From contig NZ_JOGB01000006.1 of assembly GCF_000719335.1 (NCBI RefSeq), forward strand, positions 1 to 64,000: a stretch of DNA of 64,000 bases, in the 5' to 3' direction. The position numbers were made by a program, and so were the translations under genes. This document shows, piece by piece, positions 59,417 to 64,000 of this stretch. Position 1 is the first letter of the stretch. The number at the start of each line of letters is the position of its first letter. The DNA comes from Streptomyces sp. NRRL S-87. Lineage in GTDB: Bacteria; Actinomycetota; Actinomycetes; Streptomycetales; Streptomycetaceae. Below the pieces are notes generated by a model, which saw nothing but the letters and a program-made list of their open reading frames with translations, made no database searches and was not told the origin of the DNA.

Positions 59417-59455
59417 GCGCCGACCGGGTCCGGGGCTTCCGGGTCCGGTCGGCGC
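59417..59455 (+). terminator. Terminator of the alpha/beta hydrolase gene
   Basis: GCGCCGACCGG (59417-59427) and CCGGTCGGCGC (59445-59455) form a perfect 11-bp stem with a 17-nt loop, 19 bp after the stop. Confidence 0.7.
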
Positions 59456-59461
59456 TCGCGA

Positions 59462-59529
59462 CGGTCGTGGGGACGTGACGGTCGTGGGGACGCGGTGGTC
59501 GTGGGGACGTGACGGTCGTGGGGACGTGA
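59462..59529. repeat. 17-bp tandem repeat, four copies
   Basis: Four copies of CGGTCGTGGGGACGTGA with period 17, starting at 59462, 59479, 59496 and 59513; the second and third carry a few substitutions. Lies between two convergent genes, outside coding sequence. Confidence 0.85.
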
Positions 59530-59564
59530 GGGTCGTCCGGTCACGCCGGTCGGGTGCGGAGCGG

Positions 59565-62500
59565 TCAGCGGCGCAGGTTCAGGCGGTGTACGCCGCCGTC
59601 GACCGTGCCGACGTAGAGCGTGCGGCCGTCGGGGGCGGCGGCCAGCTTCGTGGTGTCGGTGTTCTGCAGGCCGCTCGAGATGTTCTCCCAGGTGAGGCCG
59701 TTGTCGGTGCTGCGCAGGACGCCCCGGCCGCCCTGGACGAGTCCGGACTCCCTCGAGGCGGTGGTGGCCGCGTAGAGCGCCCCGCCGACGCGCAGCAGGT
59801 CCGAGACGTGGACCGCGAGCGGGCCGGTGTCGGCGGTGCGGAAGGTCCTGCCGCCGTCCGTGCTGACCCGGACGGCGGAACCGCCGACGACCAGGCGCCG
59901 GCCGTCCGTCACGAGCGCGGAGACGGGGCCTTCGGCGACCTTGGTCTTGGTGACGCCGCCGTCGTCCGAGCGGTACAGGCCCGAGGCGTTGCCCAGCCAC
60001 AGGCGCCGCGGGTCACGCGGGTCGCCGGCCATGGCGTCGAAGGACCTCTCGTGGAAGAGGTTCTTCCACGTCCTGCCGCCGTCGGAGGTCGCGAACAGGC
60101 CGTCGCCGAGGATGCTCCTGAAGCTGATCGCCACCCGGTCCGGGTCCGCCGGGTGGATCAGCATCGAGGTCGGTACCTCCGAGGAGGTGCCCTTCACCTT
60201 CCAGGTCCGGCCGGCGTCGGCGCTGCGGGAGACCTCGAAGAGGCCGGTCGCGGTGCGCCGGATCTGCCACACCACGTCGGTGTCCCGGGGCGAGACGGCG
60301 ATGTGCGAGGTGAGGCGTCCGGTCATGCCCTCCGCCCCCGACCGTCCCCACTCGGGGCCGGCGACGGGGATCGCGGTGCGGTAGGTGCCGCTCACCGTGC
60401 CGGCGAGCAGGTGGCCGCCGCTGGTCGCGAGGGCGAGGGTGGTCAGGCCCTGGACTCCGATCCGGCGGTAGCCGGTGCCGTCGGCCGCGCCGCGGTACAG
60501 GCCGTCCTGTTCGCTGGAGACGGTGACCGAGCCGTCCGCCCAGCGGTCGTAGTCCATCGCGACGGCGGCCTTCGACGGAGCGGACAGGGGCGTCCAGGTC
60601 CGGCCGTGGTCGCGGCTGACCTGTCCGGCGCCGAACAGCGCGCGCAGGTACAGGTCGCCGCCGGAGGCGGACAGTCCGTTGCCGCCCTCCGGCAGGCGCA
60701 GCAGGGTGGACCAGGTGCGGCCCTTGTCGTAGGAGCCGCGGACACCCGTACCGGGGACGTAGGCCACGACCACCTCGGAGTCGGCCGCCATCCCGCGGAG
60801 GGTGTTCACCGGCTCGTCGAGGATGCGGTGCGCCGTGGCGGGGTCGCCCGTGCCGACGCCGTCGATCCGCCAGACGCTGTCGAAGGTCGCCAGGTACAGG
60901 GTGTCGCCGACCAGGGTGGCCTCGCGGACCCCACCGCTCACGCCGGTGGGGTACGTCGCCCAGCGCTCGCCCGCGTCCGTGCTGACCAGCAGCGTGCCGT
61001 CGACGATCGCGGCCAGGGTACGGGTGCGCTCGTCCGCGACGAACGCGTCGATGTGGGCGTCGGGCACGTCGAGCCTCCGCCAGGTGCGGCCGTTGTCGTC
61101 GGTGCGCAGGACCGTGCCGCGGCGGGTGGGGTCGGCGGCGGTGTTCACGGCGTACCACCAGCGGTCGGGGCGGCGGGCGTCGACCACGACCGCTCCGGTG
61201 CCGTTGCCGTCGGCGATCGGCAGCCTGCCGACCTGGCGCCAGTGGGCGCCGCCGTCGGTGGTCAGCCAGGGGGCGGCCTTGCGGAACTGGGTCACCACGG
61301 CCTGCTTCGGGCGGGCGGGCGAGAGCGCGAGGTGGCCGGCCTCGCTGTTGGGGCCGACGGGCTCCCAGCGGTCGCGGCGGCTGTCGGCGGGGGTGACCTC
61401 GAAGGCGCCGGTCCCGGTGATCCGCCGGCCGTCGGTGGTCGTGGCGCGTACGGCCAGCCGGTAGGCACCGGCCGCCGTCCCGCGCACGTCGGCCTGGTAG
61501 TAGCCGGCGCCGTTCATGGTGGTGGGCAGCGTGAAGGCCCTGCCGTGCGGGGGCGTGACCCTGATCTGCGGGGGCGCGTTCAGGGCGGCCGGGGAGGCGA
61601 CGTGCACGGTGGAGCGGCCGTCGCTGGGGTCGGGGGACGCCTGGACGGCGAGGTGCCGGACGACGAGCAGGTAGGGCACCCGCACGGCCGGGCCGCGGTC
61701 GGGGGTGGCCGTGATCCGGCCGCCGATCTCCCTGTCGGTGGCCGGGCGGGCGGCGCGCAGGGTGACCTCGACGGTGGCGGACCGCCCGGCGGGGACCGTG
61801 AGGCGGGACGGGGACACGGTGGTGGGCCCGCTGCTGCTGAGGGCGACGGCCAGCGGCTTCCTGCCGGGGTTGGTCAGCCGTACCCTCGCGGTGCCGCCGA
61901 CGGTCCGCTCCCCCAGGTCGGCGAGGCCGAACGACACGGACGTCGGGGAGGCGCCGAGGGTGGCCGACGCCGCGGCGGCCACGTCGAGTCGTCCGTTGCC
62001 CTGGACGGTGGGGCCGGTGCCGGCGAGCGGCTTCGCGGTGCCGACCAGGGCGGACCTGATCTGCTCGGGGCCCTGGTCCGGGCGCAGTTGGCGCAGCAGG
62101 GCGGCGGCTCCGGCGACGTGCGGGCTCGCCATCGAGGTGCCCGACATGCGGTAGACGCCGGGGCGGTACAGGGAGGTGGGGATCGTGGAGCGGATCTCCA
62201 CACCGGGGGCGACCAGGTCGGGCTTGAGGCCGAAGCCGGTGCCGGGGCCGCGGGAGGAGAACGAGGCGATCCGGTCGGTGGCGTCGGTGCCGCGCAGGGT
62301 GACGGACACCTTCCCGGCGGCCAGTTCACGGCTCAGCTGGGCGTACTGGGTCGCGTCGATGCCCATGACGACCAGGTGGTCCATGCGCAGCGAGTCGCCG
62401 GAGGCGGCGGTCCGGGCGGGGTCGGGGCGGGCGGGGCCCGGCTGGGCCTGGACCGTTCCCGGGGTGGCGGCGAGCACGGGTCCGGAGCCGGCCGGGAGGC

Positions 62501-63788
62501 CGCCGAGGACGGCGAGCGCGCCGCGCCTCTCGGCTTCGCGCGCCCAGTCGATGTCGTACTGGCTCAGGACGTCCGTGCCGGGCGGGACGAGGATGTCGGC
62601 GCGCAGGATCTTGCCGCGTACGTCGCCGACCCGCCGCCAGTCCTCGGCGGTGCCCGCGCCGACGTCCACGAGGGGTGCGGTGACCGGTTCGCGGGGCGGG
62701 TTCGCGGACAGGATGCCCCGGTAGGTCTGGATCAGTTCGGGGTTCCTGCCCGCCAGGTAGGCGCTGGGGGTGCGGATGCCGCTGGTGGACGCGCCGACCG
62801 CGATGACGCCGGCGGCGGACGCGGGGGTGCTGACGGTGCCGGTGCCGGGCCCGTTGTTGCCGGCCGCCGCGACGACGACCACTCCGGCCCGCACGGCGGC
62901 GCTCGCCGCGCGGCCGAGCGGGTCGGTGCCGTCACCGGGGCCGCCGAGGCTCATGTTGATGACGTCGGCCGGGTGGGGGTTGGCCGGGTCGGCCGCCGCC
63001 TCGATGCCGGCGATGATGTCGGAGGTGTAGCCGCTGCCGTCGGGGCCGGTGACCTTGTAGGCCAGCAGGCTCGCGTCGGGCGCCATGCCGGTGACGCCTC
63101 CCTTCCCGGCCGCCTTGCCGGCGATGATGCCCGCGACGTGGGTGCCGTGGCCGTTGTCGTCCATCGGGTCGTCGTCGCCGTTGGCGAAGTCGAAGCCGCC
63201 GACGACCTTGTGGCCCTTGCCGAAGCCGGCGCCGAGGTCGGGGTGGCCGTAGTCCACGCCGCTGTCGAGGACCGCCACGACGGTGCCCTTGCCGGTGGCC
63301 TTCACCCCGGCGGGGTCCCGGCGCTTCCAGACCTCGGGCGCACCGGTCAGCGGCACGCTGGTGTCCGTCTGGACCTGCATGCGGGTGTCGGGGCGGACGG
63401 CCAGGACGCCCGGCAGCGTGGCCAGCCGCGCCCTCTCCGAGGCGGGCACGGTCATCGCCACGGCGTTCAGGAGCAGGCCGAGCCTCCGGGGTGCGGCGGG
63501 ATGCAGTCCGGCGCTCCGTACCGTGCCGAGGAAGGCGTCCTGACGCGCCGCCAGGGCCCGCCTGGCGTCGTCGAGGGCGGCGGCGGTGCGGGCGGCCGGG
63601 GAGGTGAGCGAGCCGCCGGGGGCGGCGGCGACGGCGGCGGCCCCGGCCAGTTCGACGATGACCCGCTGGTTCGGGTCGGGTGTCTTCGCGGTGGCGGTGC
63701 CGGGCAGCGCGGTCAGCGTCCCGGCGAGCGCGACGGTGGTGACCGTGACGGCCGCCAGGCGTCGGGGTGTTCGTGCGTTGTTGGCCAT
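59565..63788 (-). CDS. Giant secreted subtilisin-like protease (S8) fused to a sortilin/Asp-box-type propeller
   Basis: 1407 residues from the ATG at 63788. Signal peptide (RRLAAVTVTTVALAGTLTAL, cleavage after ATA) and an inhibitor-like propeptide with QRVIVELAGAA. S8 domain about 165-625: Asp175 (VVAVLDSGVDYGHPDL), His214 (DDNGHGTHVAGIIAG), Asn311 (AAAGNNGPG) and Ser552 (MSGTSMASPHVAGAA), with a PA-type insertion about 370-500. After a beta-sandwich region (about 630-820), the last 600 residues contain many Asp-box repeats: TTDGGAHWRQVG, RTDDNGRTWRRL, STDAGERWATYP, SYDKGRTWSTLL, SRDHGRTWTPL, SADAGRTWKVKG, TSDGGRTWKNLF and STDNGLTWENIS. They suggest a ten-bladed VPS10-like propeller that could bind substrate or the cell wall. 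Confidence 0.93.
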   Translation of the reverse strand: MANNARTPRRLAAVTVTTVALAGTLTALPGTATAKTPDPNQRVIVELAGAAAVAAAPGGSLTSPAARTAAALDDARRALAARQDAFLGTVRSAGLHPAAPRRLGLLLNAVAMTVPASERARLATLPGVLAVRPDTRMQVQTDTSVPLTGAPEVWKRRDPAGVKATGKGTVVAVLDSGVDYGHPDLGAGFGKGHKVVGGFDFANGDDDPMDDNGHGTHVAGIIAGKAAGKGGVTGMAPDASLLAYKVTGPDGSGYTSDIIAGIEAAADPANPHPADVINMSLGGPGDGTDPLGRAASAAVRAGVVVVAAAGNNGPGTGTVSTPASAAGVIAVGASTSGIRTPSAYLAGRNPELIQTYRGILSANPPREPVTAPLVDVGAGTAEDWRRVGDVRGKILRADILVPPGTDVLSQYDIDWAREAERRGALAVLGGLPAGSGPVLAATPGTVQAQPGPARPDPARTAASGDSLRMDHLVVMGIDATQYAQLSRELAAGKVSVTLRGTDATDRIASFSSRGPGTGFGLKPDLVAPGVEIRSTIPTSLYRPGVYRMSGTSMASPHVAGAAALLRQLRPDQGPEQIRSALVGTAKPLAGTGPTVQGNGRLDVAAAASATLGASPTSVSFGLADLGERTVGGTARVRLTNPGRKPLAVALSSSGPTTVSPSRLTVPAGRSATVEVTLRAARPATDREIGGRITATPDRGPAVRVPYLLVVRHLAVQASPDPSDGRSTVHVASPAALNAPPQIRVTPPHGRAFTLPTTMNGAGYYQADVRGTAAGAYRLAVRATTTDGRRITGTGAFEVTPADSRRDRWEPVGPNSEAGHLALSPARPKQAVVTQFRKAAPWLTTDGGAHWRQVGRLPIADGNGTGAVVVDARRPDRWWYAVNTAADPTRRGTVLRTDDNGRTWRRLDVPDAHIDAFVADERTRTLAAIVDGTLLVSTDAGERWATYPTGVSGGVREATLVGDTLYLATFDSVWRIDGVGTGDPATAHRILDEPVNTLRGMAADSEVVVAYVPGTGVRGSYDKGRTWSTLLRLPEGGNGLSASGGDLYLRALFGAGQVSRDHGRTWTPLSAPSKAAVAMDYDRWADGSVTVSSEQDGLYRGAADGTGYRRIGVQGLTTLALATSGGHLLAGTVSGTYRTAIPVAGPEWGRSGAEGMTGRLTSHIAVSPRDTDVVWQIRRTATGLFEVSRSADAGRTWKVKGTSSEVPTSMLIHPADPDRVAISFRSILGDGLFATSDGGRTWKNLFHERSFDAMAGDPRDPRRLWLGNASGLYRSDDGGVTKTKVAEGPVSALVTDGRRLVVGGSAVRVSTDGGRTFRTADTGPLAVHVSDLLRVGGALYAATTASRESGLVQGGRGVLRSTDNGLTWENISSGLQNTDTTKLAAAPDGRTLYVGTVDGGVHRLNLRR

Positions 63789-63879
63789 GGGTCGAAGTCC
63801 TAGTGCCGCGGTCGCGCTCCGTACAACAGATCACGGCGGCCCATTGCTGCCGCTGGCACACGTGGGCCATTCTCGGCAT

Positions 63880-64000
63880 ATGACGAACGAGCTCACCGCC
63901 GCAGGCATCGACCCGTTCGACGAGAGCGTCTACCGGGCCGTGCTGACGAGGCGTACGGCGGGCCCGGCCGAGCTCGCCGCGGACCTCGGCTGCTCACCGC
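63880..64000 (+). CDS. HTH transcriptional regulator (LuxR/TrmB-like), N-terminal fragment
   Basis: Only 40 residues are in the window: MTNELTAAGIDPFDESVYRA, then VLTRRTAGPAELAADLGCSP. This is the usual opening of Streptomyces regulators with an N-terminal TrmB-type winged helix and a C-terminal LuxR HTH, although the latter is not visible. No ribosome-binding site before the ATG at 63880, so it may be leaderless. Divergent from the giant protease gene with a 91-bp gap, so it is a candidate regulator of it. Confidence 0.6.
   Translation, partial: MTNELTAAGIDPFDESVYRAVLTRRTAGPAELAADLGCSP

Noticed and set aside
59475..63803. Long open frame of about 1440 codons on the plus strand, opposite the giant protease
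   Set aside because: Mirror frame produced by the GC-rich codon bias of the real gene. The translation is Gly/Val/Arg/Ala-rich without domains, and the opposite frame has signal peptide, catalytic triad and repeats.

Overview
The window is high-GC actinobacterial DNA and almost certainly comes from a Streptomyces. The evidence is a WhiB protein, a RheA/hsp18 pair, many RsbW-type ATPases with SpoIIE-type phosphatases and STAS proteins, numerous secreted hydrolases with ricin-type lectin domains, GTG and TTG starts, and GC-rich hairpin terminators without T tails. It reads as accessory chromosomal DNA: many short transcription units, frequent strand switches, few housekeeping genes, and no tRNA, rRNA, IS element, phage module or CRISPR array that I could recognise.

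Layout. 0-4 kb: hsp18 (cut by the window edge) divergent from its repressor gene rheA around a RheA operator; a frameshifted glycogen-binding-like gene; a STAS protein; a lipoprotein; a WhiB protein. 4.1-8.4 kb: a small ORF followed by four glycosyltransferase genes joined by 4-nt stop/start overlaps. 8.4-13.8 kb (minus strand): a hydrophilic protein, a secreted FG-GAP protein, a frameshifted class A beta-lactamase, a type-B carboxylesterase and a fatty-acid-binding-protein homologue. 14.1-16.8 kb: a small membrane protein translationally coupled to a NACHT ATPase; the two share a repeated motif. 16.8-19.6 kb: a rifamycin phosphotransferase with a palindrome resembling the rifamycin-associated element upstream.

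19.8-32 kb is dominated by stress and partner-switching functions: three RsbW-like ATPases, two SpoIIE phosphatases, a STAS protein, and CBS, PRC-barrel, BrkB-like, isochorismatase-like and winged-helix proteins. A second STAS protein lies at 2 kb. No sigma factor gene is in the window, so the partners must lie elsewhere. 32-43 kb: an HTH-membrane-lectin protein, a CHAP hydrolase, a MerR/Old Yellow Enzyme divergon, a GH5 glycosidase with a lectin domain, an AraC regulator, a thioredoxin-like protein lacking one active-site Cys, a second EEP phosphohydrolase and an alpha-dioxygenase-like haem peroxidase.

43.7-64 kb: an unrecognised membrane-anchored protein, a type I signal peptidase, an overlapping operon (2OG-Fe(II) oxygenase, unknown protein, family 2 glycosyltransferase), a degenerate TetR gene, an MscS channel, an orphan ribbon-helix-helix protein, two secreted proteins including a lectin, a large HTH-STAND-WD40 protein, an SDR/LysR divergon, an alpha/beta hydrolase, a very large subtilisin fused to Asp-box repeats, and the start of an HTH regulator cut by the window end.

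The most interesting candidates are the two-gene NACHT unit with a shared amyloid-like motif (14088-16786), the animal-type fatty-acid-binding protein next to a carboxylesterase (11793-13808), the hydroxylase/glycosyltransferase operon (45326-47618) and the small-ORF plus four-glycosyltransferase unit (4148-8365). All functional statements come from reading the sequence and recalling families; no database search was run.
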